A stretch of 53,006 nt of DNA from GCA-002862325 sp036339295 (GTDB lineage: Bacteria; Planctomycetota; Phycisphaerae; Phycisphaerales; SM1A02), in the NCBI GenBank assembly GCA_036339295.1, contig JAYZBK010000007.1, positions 1 through 53,006 of the forward strand, in the 5' to 3' direction. The position numbers and the translations under genes were made by a program. The notes beneath the pieces are model-generated. The model was not told the origin of the DNA. It saw only the letters and a program-made list of their open reading frames with translations, and searched no databases. Positions 15,505 through 22,823 of this stretch are shown piece after piece (the first letter of the stretch is position 1; every line of letters begins with the position of its first letter).

Positions 15505-16664
15505 AGCAGACCCTCGCACTGTTCCTCGACGCGTATCGCGAGCTGAACCACCGTCGGCTGTTCTGGATCACGGTCGTCCTCAGCGGGCTCGTCGTCGTGG
15601 CCTTCGCCGCGATCGGCAACGACGAGGAGGGGCTGACGATCTTCCACTGGTCGATCCCGTTCCCGCTGGTGTCGACCGCATTCATCCCGAAGGCGGACTT
15701 CTACAAGTTCATCTTCTCATCCCTCGGGATCGGATACTGGCTCAGCTGGCTCGCGACCATCGTCGCCCTGATCTCGACCGCCAGCATCTTCCCCGACTTC
15801 GTCGATCGTGGTTCGATCGACCTCATGCTCTCGAAGCCGATCAGTCGGATGCGGCTCTTCCTCACGAAGTTCGCCACCGGACTGCTCTTCGCCGGCATCC
15901 AGGTCACGGTGTTCACGATCGCCTCGTTCTTCGTGATCGGTCTTCGCGGCGGCGACTGGGAGCCGTGGATCCTCGTGGCGATCCCGCTCGTGGTCGTGTT
16001 CTATTCGTATCTCTTCGCCGTCCAGGCCGTGATCGGCCTGCTCACGCGGTCGGTCATCGCATCGGTCATCGGGGTGATGCTCTTCTGGATCGTGGTCTCG
16101 CTCGTGCAGTCCGGCGACACCGTGACGCTCGCCTGGCGGGTGACGCAGGAGATCACGGTGGAGAAGCGCGAGGTCCGCTACGACAATCTCCAGGAACGCA
16201 CCGAGGCCGCCGAGGCCCTTCGCAGCGATCTCGCGATGCGGTTCGACGCCGGCGACCGGTCGATCGAGGAGGAGCTCGCCGAAGCGACCCGCGAGGCCGA
16301 CCTCCGCGCCGGGAGGCTGCTTGCGAGCGGGGAGGAGCTCGAGGAGGAACGCGAGATCCTCGCGTCGGCCCGGCAGGTCAACTGGTGGTTCCACTCCGCG
16401 AACACGGTGCTCCCCAAGACGAGCGAGACGATCAACATCGTCACCCGGCTCCTCGTGAAGCATGCGGGCATGCAGACCCCGGGGGAGGAGGACCAGAGCA
16501 TCCGCCAGTTCGGCGAGATGGTCGGGCGAGGCGAGTTCAACCAGCGGTTCGAGGCCGCGCGCGACGAGAGCCACTCGTATCTCTGGATCCTCGGCACGAG
16601 TCTCGGGTTCGAGGCGATCGTCCTCGCGTTCGGCGTCTGGCGATTCTCCCGCCGCGACTACTGA
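15501..16664 (+). CDS. ABC-2 type exporter, permease subunit
   Basis: 387 residues from a TTG that overlaps the ATPase stop (TTGA) and lies after GGGAGG, indicating translational coupling. A first membrane segment lies at about 20-38 (LFWITVVLSGLVVVAFAAI). A cluster of helices sits at about 70-200, including GYWLSWLATIVALISTASIF and ATGLLFAGIQVTVFTIASFF, and a last helix near 360-380. The RGSIDLMLSKPISRMRLFLTK segment between helices is typical of ABC-2 permeases (the loop that contacts the ATPase). Residues about 205-345 form a large charged, coiled-coil-prone, probably extracytoplasmic or inter-helix domain. It ends convergently, overlapping proC by seven bases. Confidence 0.88.
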   Translation: MKQTLALFLDAYRELNHRRLFWITVVLSGLVVVAFAAIGNDEEGLTIFHWSIPFPLVSTAFIPKADFYKFIFSSLGIGYWLSWLATIVALISTASIFPDFVDRGSIDLMLSKPISRMRLFLTKFATGLLFAGIQVTVFTIASFFVIGLRGGDWEPWILVAIPLVVVFYSYLFAVQAVIGLLTRSVIASVIGVMLFWIVVSLVQSGDTVTLAWRVTQEITVEKREVRYDNLQERTEAAEALRSDLAMRFDAGDRSIEEELAEATREADLRAGRLLASGEELEEEREILASARQVNWWFHSANTVLPKTSETINIVTRLLVKHAGMQTPGEEDQSIRQFGEMVGRGEFNQRFEAARDESHSYLWILGTSLGFEAIVLAFGVWRFSRRDY

Positions 16665-17491
16665 CCGTTCGCATCCAGTTCCCGCCCGCGATTCGCGGCG
16701 GCCTGGATCGCGGCCATGAAGGCCTCGTCGAATCCCGCCCGGTCCATGGCGTCGAGACCGGCGGCCGTGGTGCCTCCCTTGCTGGTCACCGCCTCCCGCA
16801 GGGCCACGGCCCCGAGATCGGACTCGCGGAGGAGGCGGGCCGCCCCGTGGATCGTCTCCACCACCAGGCTCCTCGCGACCTCCGGATCGAGTCCCTCCCG
16901 GAGCGCCGCCTCCATCCAGGCTTCCGCGGTTCGGAACACCCAGGCGGGACCGGATCCGCTCACGGCGGTGACCGCGTGCATCTGCGACTCGTCGACGTCG
17001 ACCACGGTGCCGACCGATTCGAAGATCCGGCGGGCGTAGGCGACTTCCTCCGGCGTCGCGCCGGCGCCGGCCGCGAGGGCCGTGATGCCGGCGCCGATCG
17101 ATGCCGGCGTGTTGGGCATGGCCCGCACGATCGAGGTGGTCGGTCCGAGCCTCGGTGAGATCGTCGAACTGTGCAGCCCCGCCATGACGCTGATGGCGGT
17201 GCGGGGCGTCGAGGTCGTCTCGAGGCTGCTCGAGATCTCGAGGAAGATCTGCGGCTTGACGCAGAGCAGCAGGCGAGGGCAGTCCCGGGTTCGCTCGAGG
17301 TCGGTGGGACGGCAACCGAGGTTCGTGAAGAAGGCGACCCGGTCCGGATCGGGATCGCAGATCGCCGTCCGGCTCGGATCGAGGGTTCCCGCGGCGAGGG
17401 CCGCCTCGAGCACCGCTCCGCCCATGCTTCCGACCCCGATCACGGCAAGATCGATGTCCGGCGGGCTGGGGTGGCCGGTTGGTGCGGTCAT
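16658..17491 (-). CDS. proC: Pyrroline-5-carboxylate reductase
   Basis: 277 residues, the usual size. The Rossmann motif is DLAVIGVGSMGGAVLEAAL at the N-terminus. Then come LLLCVKPQIF, SIVRAMPNTPASIGAGITAL, and the C-terminal dimerisation domain with VTAVSGSGPAWVFRTAEAWM and LREAVTSKGGTTAAGLDAMD. It reduces L-delta1-pyrroline-5-carboxylate to L-proline with NAD(P)H, the last step of proline synthesis. The start at 17491 (MTAPTGHPSP) fits the family; the ribosome binding site is poor. A minus-strand TACGAT about 37 bases upstream could be its -10. It is divergent from accA. Confidence 0.95.
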   Translation of the reverse strand: MTAPTGHPSPPDIDLAVIGVGSMGGAVLEAALAAGTLDPSRTAICDPDPDRVAFFTNLGCRPTDLERTRDCPRLLLCVKPQIFLEISSSLETTSTPRTAISVMAGLHSSTISPRLGPTTSIVRAMPNTPASIGAGITALAAGAGATPEEVAYARRIFESVGTVVDVDESQMHAVTAVSGSGPAWVFRTAEAWMEAALREGLDPEVARSLVVETIHGAARLLRESDLGAVALREAVTSKGGTTAAGLDAMDRAGFDEAFMAAIQAAANRGRELDANGQ

Positions 17492-17570
17492 GAGGCGGGA
17501 TTCCCGGCGGGTGCGATGTGGCCTGCCCGTCAATCGTACGGCGAAACAGGGGATTGGACCGCCTGCCCCC

Positions 17571-17576
17571 TATACT
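17571..17576 (+). promoter_or_regulatory. -10 box immediately before accA (leaderless)
   Basis: TATACT (5 of 6 consensus) is followed by eight bases and the accA ATG. There is no ribosome binding site in between. A TTGGAC at 17554-17559 is only 11 bases upstream, too close for a normal -35. Confidence 0.55.
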
Positions 17577-17584
17577 CGTCGATC

Positions 17585-18586
17585 ATGCCAAGCCCCGGTT
17601 ACAGCCCGTTGTACGAGCTCGACTTCGAGTCCTCCGTCCTCGAGATCGATCGGCAGATCGACGGACTCGAGGAGAAGTCCGACAGCGATCGATTCCACGA
17701 GGAGATCGATCAGCTCCGCGGAACGCGAGACGAGCTCCTCCGGAAGATCTACAACGGCCTGACGCCGTGGCAGACCGTTCGCGTGTCCAGGCACCCGTTG
17801 CGGCCGCACGCGGACGACTACATCCGCATGATGTGCCGCGACTTCTGCGAGCTGCACGGAGATCGTCGCTATGGCGACGACCCGGCGATCGTCAGCGGCT
17901 TCGGGCGGATCGGTTCCCGGAAGGCCCTGTTGATCGGCCACCGGAAGGGGAAGACGACCGAGGAGAAGGTGAAGTGCCACTTCGGTTGCGCCCACCCCGA
18001 GGGCTACCGCAAGGCCCTGCTGAAGATGAAGCTGGCCGAGAAGTACCGCCTGCCGATCGTCACGCTGATCGACACGCCCGGGGCCTACCCCGGCCTGGGA
18101 AGCGAACAGCGGGGGCAGGCCGAGGCGATCGCCCGGAACCTGCTGGAGATGAGCCGGCTTCGAACCCCGATCGTCTGCATCGTGATCGGCGAGGGCGGTT
18201 CCGGCGGGGCCCTCGGCATCGGGGTCGGCGACCGCGTGGCGATGCTCGAGCACGCCTGGTACTCGGTGATCAGCCCGGAGGGCTGTGCGGCGATCCTCTG
18301 GAAGGAAGCGAACGAGGACACCAACAACCGGGCCGCGGAAGCCCTGAATCTGGTTGCTCGGGACAACCTCCAGCACGGCCTGGTGGATGCCGTGATCAAG
18401 GAGCCCGTGGGCGGGGCTCATCGCAACCCGACCGCCGCCGCCGATGCGCTCCAGTCGTGGATCCTCGACCAGCTCTCGGATCTGGCGAGGGTCCAGCCCG
18501 AGACCCTGGTCAGGCGCCGCTTCGAGAAGTTCCGGGAGATCGGTCCGGTGGTCTCCCGAGACCTGCCCGACACCCCTCGGGTTTGA
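17585..18586 (+). CDS. accA: Acetyl-CoA carboxylase carboxyltransferase subunit alpha
   Basis: 333 residues, close to the family length. The N-terminal helix region (YELDFESSVLEIDRQIDGLE) is followed by the crotonase-fold core: HPLRPHADDYIRMMCRDFCE, ALLIGHRKGKTTEEKVKCHF, LPIVTLIDTPGAYPGLGSEQ and VIGEGGSGGALGIGVGDRVA. The core continues with LEHAWYSVISPEGCAAILWK. With AccD it moves the carboxyl group from biotin-BCCP to acetyl-CoA, giving malonyl-CoA for fatty acid synthesis. AccD, AccB and AccC are not in the window. The ATG has no ribosome binding site and sits just after a -10 box, so the mRNA is probably leaderless. Confidence 0.97.
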   Translation: MPSPGYSPLYELDFESSVLEIDRQIDGLEEKSDSDRFHEEIDQLRGTRDELLRKIYNGLTPWQTVRVSRHPLRPHADDYIRMMCRDFCELHGDRRYGDDPAIVSGFGRIGSRKALLIGHRKGKTTEEKVKCHFGCAHPEGYRKALLKMKLAEKYRLPIVTLIDTPGAYPGLGSEQRGQAEAIARNLLEMSRLRTPIVCIVIGEGGSGGALGIGVGDRVAMLEHAWYSVISPEGCAAILWKEANEDTNNRAAEALNLVARDNLQHGLVDAVIKEPVGGAHRNPTAAADALQSWILDQLSDLARVQPETLVRRRFEKFREIGPVVSRDLPDTPRV

Positions 18587-18631
18587 TGGCGGAAACCGCC
18601 TGAAGCGGCCCCGGTTCACCTCGAGCCCCCG

Positions 18632-18720
18632 ATTTCCCGTGAAATGCCCGCGATTTCGCGGAAGATCACCCCAATTTGCGTGAATTGGGCCTCTCCGCTA
18701 CCATTCCGGGGCGAAATCGC
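18632..18720. promoter_or_regulatory. Cluster of four short palindromes before the DksA-like gene
   Basis: Four inverted repeats occur in 89 bases: ATTTC-CCGT-GAAAT (18632-18645), CGCGA-TT-TCGCG (18649-18660), CCCAATT-TGCGTG-AATTGGG (18670-18689) and GCGA-AA-TCGC (18711-18720). The third covers the -35 hexamer of the promoter. The first and third share the spaced core TTT..CGTGAA. This may be an operator region; the binding protein is unknown. Confidence 0.45.
18676..18704 (+). promoter_or_regulatory. Promoter of the DksA-like gene
   Basis: TTGCGT, a 17-base spacer, then TACCAT at 18699-18704. Both hexamers keep the best conserved consensus positions. The predicted transcription start is near 18711. 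Confidence 0.5.
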
Positions 18721-18782
18721 GGCCGATGCTGCCCTTGAAGGGCGGATCGGAGTCGACGATCGCGGCTCGAGGGCAGCCACGC

Positions 18783-19140
18783 GTGGCCAAGAAGGCAACG
18801 ACCAAGAAGGCGGCGACCAAGAAGTCAGCCAAGAAGTCGGCCAAGAAGGCGGCGACCAAGAAGTCGGCGACCAGGAAGCCGGCCAGGAAAGCCGCCACCA
18901 AGAAGTCGACCAAGAAGGCCGCCACCAAGAAGTCGTCCAAGAAGGCCGCCACCAAGAAGTCGGCCAAGAAGGCCGCCACCAAGAAGCCGACCAAGAAGGC
19001 TGCGACCAAGAAGGCTGCGACCAAGAAGACGGCCACCAAGAAGGCTGCGACCAAGAAGGCTGCGACCAAGAAGGCGGCCACCAAGAAGGCCGTGGCTGGA
19101 AAGAAGGCCGCCGGGAAGAAGACCTCGGTCAAGCGGGCGA
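18783..19140 (+). repeat. Degenerate tandem repeat encoding AATKK/SAKK units
   Basis: The DNA is built of imperfect 9-15-base units around CCAAGAAGG(C/T), repeated more than twenty times. It encodes the lysine-rich tail and is coding, not an intergenic array. Confidence 0.8.
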
Positions 19141-19880
19141 TGGCCACCAAGGTGGCCCCCGCGATGCCTGGATCGCCGATCAAGCCTCCGGTCGTCCGCA
19201 AGAAGAAGAACGATCGACGAGTGGCTCCGACGGTCGTCCCTTCGCGACGGAAGCTCCAGAAGAAGGCGGAGGCCGAGGCCGCGGCCAAGACGCCGCGTCG
19301 GAAGATCGATTTCGCCAATCCCCGATCGGTCGTGGCCGCCGCAGCGAGCTCCGAGGCTGACAAGAATGGTTTCGTCTACATCAACGGACGCCGGGTCCGC
19401 GCCATCTCCACGAAGGGTGCCGGAACCAAGAAGAAGCGAGCCACGAAGGTGGTCGAGGTCGAGCCCGAGGTCGCTCCGAAGAAGGACGTCTCGAAGATCA
19501 AGACCAAGCTTTCCAAGGCCGACCTCACGAAGTACAAGGACCTGCTGATCCTTCGACGCCGCGAGATCATGGGCATGGTGTCGGGCCTCGAGACGGAGGC
19601 GCTGCGGTCCTCCGGAGGAAACCTCTCCAACATGCCGGTCCACATGGCCGACGTCGGGACCGACGTCTTCGAGCAGGACTTCACCCTCGGCATGGCCGCG
19701 ACCGAACGCGAAATGGTCGTCCAGATCGATGCAGCGCTCACCCGGATCGAGAACCGCACCTACGGCGTCTGCCAGGCGACCGGAAAGCCGATCCCGAAGA
19801 CCAGGTTGAACGCGAAGCCCTGGGCCAAGTACACGGTCGAAGCGGCGCGGGCCGCCGAGCGTGGGCTTCCCCTCGATTGA
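18783..19880 (+). CDS. DksA/TraR-family protein with histone H1-like tail
   Basis: 365 residues from a GTG at 18783 (MAKKATTKK...), nine bases after GAGGG; an ATG at 18726 in frame is the alternative. Residues 1-120 are almost only Lys, Ala, Thr and Ser in AATKK/SAKK units, as in histone H1-like and HC1-type DNA-binding tails. A basic linker follows (120-240). Residues about 245-365 match the DksA/TraR coiled-coil domain: KADLTKYKDLLILRRREIMG, then GTDVFEQDFTLGMAATEREM, then IENRTYGVCQATGKPIPKTR. The family's four zinc cysteines are reduced to one (CQAT for CxxC, and none in the second pair). DksA-like proteins bind RNA polymerase in the secondary channel; the tail suggests nucleic-acid tethering. 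The gene is followed 50 bases on by lspA. Confidence 0.85.
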   Translation: MAKKATTKKAATKKSAKKSAKKAATKKSATRKPARKAATKKSTKKAATKKSSKKAATKKSAKKAATKKPTKKAATKKAATKKTATKKAATKKAATKKAATKKAVAGKKAAGKKTSVKRAMATKVAPAMPGSPIKPPVVRKKKNDRRVAPTVVPSRRKLQKKAEAEAAAKTPRRKIDFANPRSVVAAAASSEADKNGFVYINGRRVRAISTKGAGTKKKRATKVVEVEPEVAPKKDVSKIKTKLSKADLTKYKDLLILRRREIMGMVSGLETEALRSSGGNLSNMPVHMADVGTDVFEQDFTLGMAATEREMVVQIDAALTRIENRTYGVCQATGKPIPKTRLNAKPWAKYTVEAARAAERGLPLD

Positions 19881-19930
19881 TTCCCGCCTCATGATTCGCT
19901 CGCGTCTCGATCGAGGCTTCGAAGGCAGCC

Positions 19931-20626
19931 ATGACCATGTCCAGTGATTCGAGCGAACGGCGGTCGGATGCCGCGTGGCGTTCGCCCCTGGCGTGGACGG
20001 TCCTCCTCGTCGTGGTGGTCGTCGGACTCGCTTCCGACCTGGTCTCGAAGGACTGGGCGTTCCGATCGGTGGTCGGCGAACCCGTGGTGCTCGTGTACGA
20101 GGACATCGTCGCCGGTGGCGATCCGATCCCGTTCCATCCCGGGGTGCCGGCAGTTTCTCCGGACCTGCTCGACTTCCGGCTGGTTCTCAACCGTGGGGCC
20201 GTGTTCGGCATCGGGCAGGGACGACGGGTCGCCTTCGTGGTCTTCACGACCGTCGCCATCGTGGTGGCGCTGGCCGTCTTCGGCGGATGGACCCGGCGAC
20301 GCGCGTTCCTCGCACACGTCGCCATCGGGCTCATCCTCGCCGGCGGCCTCGGCAACCTCTACGACCGTCTCGTGTTCGGGGCCGTCCGGGACTTCCTGCA
20401 CATGTTCCCGCGTCGAGACCTGCCACTGGGGCTCTCGTGGCCGCGTGGCGACACGGAGGTGTTTCCCTGGGTCTTCAACGTGGCGGACGTGGAACTGCTC
20501 GTGGGCATGTGCCTGCTCCTCATCCACGTGCACCTGGTCGATCGGCGGGCGAAGCGCGACGAGGTCGCGTCCTCGACGCCTACGAGCGGGAAACCAGCCG
20601 CTCGAGGGCTTCAGGAAGCGGAGTGA
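19931..20626 (+). CDS. lspA: Lipoprotein signal peptidase (signal peptidase II)
   Basis: 231 residues, longer than the usual 160-170 because of inserts at about 50-80 and 155-178 in the periplasmic loops and a longer N-terminus. There are four membrane segments (about 20-38, 97-120, 128-142, 184-204). The catalytic pair is in GNLYDRLVFG (D145) and FNVADVELL (D186); LNRGAVFGIGQG matches the conserved N-R/T-G-A-F motif. It cleaves the signal peptide before the lipid-modified cysteine. Candidate substrates in this window are MltA, the EEP protein and the ABC binding protein. It ends tail to tail with truB, overlapping by 47 bases. Confidence 0.95.
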   Translation: MTMSSDSSERRSDAAWRSPLAWTVLLVVVVVGLASDLVSKDWAFRSVVGEPVVLVYEDIVAGGDPIPFHPGVPAVSPDLLDFRLVLNRGAVFGIGQGRRVAFVVFTTVAIVVALAVFGGWTRRRAFLAHVAIGLILAGGLGNLYDRLVFGAVRDFLHMFPRRDLPLGLSWPRGDTEVFPWVFNVADVELLVGMCLLLIHVHLVDRRAKRDEVASSTPTSGKPAARGLQEAE

Positions 20627-21416
20627 GCAGCTCGTCCGGCATCGGATCGGGGAGGTCGTCGGGGTCGAACGATCCGTCGAGACCGAACGGACCCACCGCG
20701 AGCCGGCGAATCGAGGCGCAGTGTCCACCGGTCCCGAGGACACCCCCGAGCTCCCGCGCCAGGCTGCGGACGTAGAAGCCCTTGTCGCACTCGACCTCGA
20801 CCGTGGCGAGAGGCCATTCGTACGCCTCGAGCTCGATCCGATGGACGCGGACCGTGCGGGGTTCGAGTTTCGGTGCTTCGCCCTTCCTCGCCACGGCGTA
20901 GGCCCGTCGGCCATCGACCTTCTTGGCACTGAAGTCGGGTGGCGTCTGGAGGAACTCGCCGAGGAAATGCGTCTCGAGGGCCCTGGCGACGTCCTGCGTC
21001 GTGGGCGGTTCGGCCACGCGGACCTCCTCGGGCTCGCCTTCCCGATCGTCCGTCGCGGTGAACGCCGAGAGATCGATCTCCGTCCGGTAGACCTTGCGGG
21101 TGTCCATGAACCGGTCGATCGACTTGGTCGCCCGGCCCACCGCGACCACGAGAACGCCGGTCGCGAGCGGATCGAGGGTCCCGGCGTGCCCGGCCTTGCA
21201 GCCGATCTTCCGCCGGACGATCGACACGGCCGTCATCGAGCTCATGCCCGCGGGCTTGTCGATAACCAGCAGGCCGACGGGAGCGTCCTCCCCGGATCGG
21301 CGATGGCGTGCTCGTCGCTCCAGAGGCGTCCCTCGGCCCCTCGGATGGCCGTCGGAGGACCGCTCCGGTCGCCCGGGGTCGCTCGATCCCTCGATTCGGT
21401 TGCCGGGGGTGTGCAT
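20580..21416 (-). CDS. truB: tRNA pseudouridine(55) synthase
   Basis: 278 residues. Homology starts at GLLVIDKPAGMSSMTAVSIV (residue 48). The catalytic Asp is D82 in GHAGTLDPLATGVL. Further family motifs are ATKSIDRFMDTRKVYRTEID, TPPDFSAKKVDGRRAYAVAR and CDKGFYVRSLARELG. It isomerises U55 in the T-loop of tRNAs. The first 45 residues are Arg/Pro/Ser-rich and not part of the family, so the true start may be internal. The listed ATG at 21416 lies inside the promoter of the divergent tRNA-Ser gene. The 3' end overlaps lspA by 47 bases. Confidence 0.93.
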   Translation of the reverse strand: MHTPGNRIEGSSDPGRPERSSDGHPRGRGTPLERRARHRRSGEDAPVGLLVIDKPAGMSSMTAVSIVRRKIGCKAGHAGTLDPLATGVLVVAVGRATKSIDRFMDTRKVYRTEIDLSAFTATDDREGEPEEVRVAEPPTTQDVARALETHFLGEFLQTPPDFSAKKVDGRRAYAVARKGEAPKLEPRTVRVHRIELEAYEWPLATVEVECDKGFYVRSLARELGGVLGTGGHCASIRRLAVGPFGLDGSFDPDDLPDPMPDELLTPLPEALERLVSRS

Positions 21417-21427
21417 CGCGATACACT
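21400..21427 (+). promoter_or_regulatory. Promoter of the tRNA-Ser gene
   Basis: TTGCCG, a 16-base spacer and TACACT, 10 bases before the tRNA 5' end. This is the best -35/-10 pair in the window. Confidence 0.65.
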
Positions 21428-21437
21428 ACTCGGCTCG

Positions 21438-21526
21438 GGACAGGTGTCCGAGCGGCTGAAGGAGCGGCACTGGAAATGCCGTGTACGGATTATTCCGTAC
21501 CGTGGGTTCGAATCCCACCCTGTCCG
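21438..21526 (+). tRNA. tRNA-Ser(GGA)
   Basis: 89 bases with acceptor stem GGACAGG/CCTGTCC and discriminator G. The anticodon stem is CGGCA/TGCCG with loop CTGGAAA (anticodon GGA). The long variable arm TACGGATTATTCCGTA is as expected for a class II serine tRNA. The T-arm is GTGGG-TTCGAAT-CCCAC. CCA is not encoded. It reads UCC and UCU codons. Confidence 0.95.
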
Positions 21527-21564
21527 CTTTGTCGGTCCTTCGGGGCCGGCCGACAATTCGTCGA

Positions 21565-21638
21565 CGGGCTGTAGCGCAGTTTGGTAGCGCGCCATACTGG
21601 GGGTGTGGAGGTCGCAGGTTCAAATCCTGTCAGCCCGA
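21565..21638 (+). tRNA. tRNA-Pro(GGG)
   Basis: 74 bases with acceptor CGGGCTG/CAGCCCG and discriminator A. The D-arm is GCGCAGTTTGGTAGCGC. The anticodon arm is CCATA/TGTGG with loop CTGGGGG (anticodon GGG, with G37 usual for proline). The T-arm is GCAGG-TTCAAAT-CCTGT. It reads CCC and CCU. It lies 38 bases after tRNA-Ser and is probably cotranscribed. CCA is not encoded. Confidence 0.95.
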
Positions 21639-21641
21639 CTT
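21619..21641 (+). repeat. Direct repeat, copy 1 (3' end of tRNA-Pro)
   Basis: A 23-base sequence starting TTCAAATCCTG covers the T-loop, the 3' half of the T-stem, the acceptor 3' strand and three bases beyond. An identical copy is at 21759-21781, exactly 140 bases downstream. Confidence 0.9.
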
Positions 21642-21642
21642 T

Positions 21643-21679
21643 GAAGGCTCCGCCGGAAGCAAGCTTCCGCGGAGCCTTC
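21643..21679 (+). terminator. Hairpin just after tRNA-Pro
   Basis: A long stem, GAAGGCTCCGC.GGAAGC paired with GCTTCC.GCGGAGCCTTC, with an AA turn and one bulged base, is followed by TTCATC. It starts five bases after the tRNA and is probably a terminator or processing structure for the tRNA transcript. Confidence 0.65.
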
Positions 21680-21758
21680 TTCATCGGTCTGCGAGTCCGG
21701 CTGCGCCGGCCTCCATCGGGCTTCGCCCGACCCAGTCTTCTGATCTCGCTTCGCTCGA

Positions 21759-21781
21759 TTCAAATCCTGTCAGCCCGACTT
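21759..21781 (+). repeat. Direct repeat, copy 2 (tRNA-Pro 3' fragment)
   Basis: An exact second copy of the 23-base tRNA-Pro 3' end with no tRNA 5' part before it. Upstream are small UUCG-type hairpins (GGGCTTCGCCC, CCGGCTGCGCCGG), and a strong terminator follows at once. It looks like an att-like or recombination scar at a tRNA 3' end. Confidence 0.85.
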
Positions 21782-21819
21782 CGGCCGGGTCGCACATGCG
21801 ACCCGGCCGATTTTCTTTC
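21782..21819 (+). terminator. Strong Rho-independent terminator
   Basis: Perfect 12-base arms (CGGCCGGGTCGC and GCGACCCGGCCG) with loop ACAT, followed by ATTTTCTTT. It directly abuts the second tRNA-Pro fragment. It is probably the final terminator of the tRNA transcript. Confidence 0.88.
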
Positions 21820-21912
21820 TCGAGCGCTGCGGACGGCCATTCGGCCGTTCCTCGCTCCGGTACCTCGGGCGCGCGCCCTCGAATCCGTGCCCGAGGTCGG
21901 TCGACGACGACC

Positions 21913-22728
21913 TCAATCGAGAGGCGGCCGAAGCACCGCGATGACCGGTCGATGATCCGAGGCGATCGCTTCGGCGATCACCTCGACCCGGTCGACCGTC
22001 CAGCGGTCCCCCGGTCCGGTCACGATGAAATCGATCTCGATCCGAGGATCGTCGGCGGGGAAGGTCGCCGCCGCGTTCGACGGCTTGCTCGCATCCCGAC
22101 CGAGGGCGTGGAATCCTCGCATGGTGCGGGAATCGGGGGTGTCGTTGAAGTCGCCCAGCACGATCCACGGCGTCTCGAGCGCCCGGAGCCTCGCCATCGT
22201 CTCCGACGCCTGGGCGAACCGGAAGCCATCGTCGGCGACCCAGTCGAAATGGACGCAGACCAGGGTGAGCGGGTCGCCCGAGGGAGCCGTCACCCGGATC
22301 GCCTGGGCGACGCGTGGCTCGTTGCCGTCGGTCAGTCTCCAGGTGTCCGCCGTCTCGATCGGGAACCGCGACAGGATCGCCAGGCCGTAGCGACCGCCCT
22401 GGTAGTCCATGAACGAGCCGAAGGAGGCGTGCATTCCGAGGCATTCGGCGAGCCAGGTCGCCTGGTCCACTCGATCGCTGCGGAGGACGGCCTCGTCGAC
22501 CTCCTGGAGGGCGATGATGTCCGCATCGAGGGTCGCCAGGACCGTGGCCGTCCTCTCGAGGTCGAGCCGACCATCCATGCCGCGACCGTGCTTGATGTTC
22601 CAGGTCGCGACCCGGAGGGCTTCGACCCGTGAATCGTCCTTCCCTGGTGCCGTCGCGACGCATCCCGTCATCGCAAGCCATCCGGCACCGAGCAGGGCGA
22701 GCGCGAGCGTGGCGGCGAATCGTGGCAT
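21913..22728 (-). CDS. Endonuclease/exonuclease/phosphatase-family lipoprotein
   Basis: 271 residues. It has a lipoprotein signal ending LAMTGC (Cys near 21). The EEP fold motifs in order are LRVATWNIKHGRG, ADIIALQEVDEAV (metal-binding Glu), TLVCVHFDWVAD, PWIVLGDFNDTPDSR (D-N pair) and EIDFIVT, then IASDHRPVIAVL (terminal catalytic Asp-His). All catalytic residues are present. EEP enzymes hydrolyse phosphodiesters or phosphomonoesters of nucleic acids, inositol phosphates or sphingolipids; the export signal argues for an extracytoplasmic substrate. The start ATG lies seven bases after TAGCGT and lacks a clear ribosome binding site. It is divergent from the phosphatase gene at 22824. Confidence 0.88.
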   Translation of the reverse strand: MPRFAATLALALLGAGWLAMTGCVATAPGKDDSRVEALRVATWNIKHGRGMDGRLDLERTATVLATLDADIIALQEVDEAVLRSDRVDQATWLAECLGMHASFGSFMDYQGGRYGLAILSRFPIETADTWRLTDGNEPRVAQAIRVTAPSGDPLTLVCVHFDWVADDGFRFAQASETMARLRALETPWIVLGDFNDTPDSRTMRGFHALGRDASKPSNAAATFPADDPRIEIDFIVTGPGDRWTVDRVEVIAEAIASDHRPVIAVLRPPLD

Positions 22729-22823
22729 GGTGCCCACGCTACCGCGGTGTGGGAGGGTCGAGGTACCGTGCCGGAGGCGTCGCTCGTCTCCCGAGCGTCC
22801 TCCGCCGCCTGGAGAAGCACGGC

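Noticed and set aside
17554..17576. A full -35/-10 promoter before accA using TTGGAC and TATACT
   Set aside because: The spacer is 11 bases, too short; only the -10 is reported.
18783..19140. Possible CRISPR-like or tandem satellite array
   Set aside because: The repeats are short, imperfect and in frame, and encode the lysine-rich tail of the DksA-like protein; there are no spacers.
21690..21781. A second complete tRNA-Pro gene
   Set aside because: Only the 3' 23 bases match; no acceptor 5' strand, D-arm or anticodon arm can be folded upstream.
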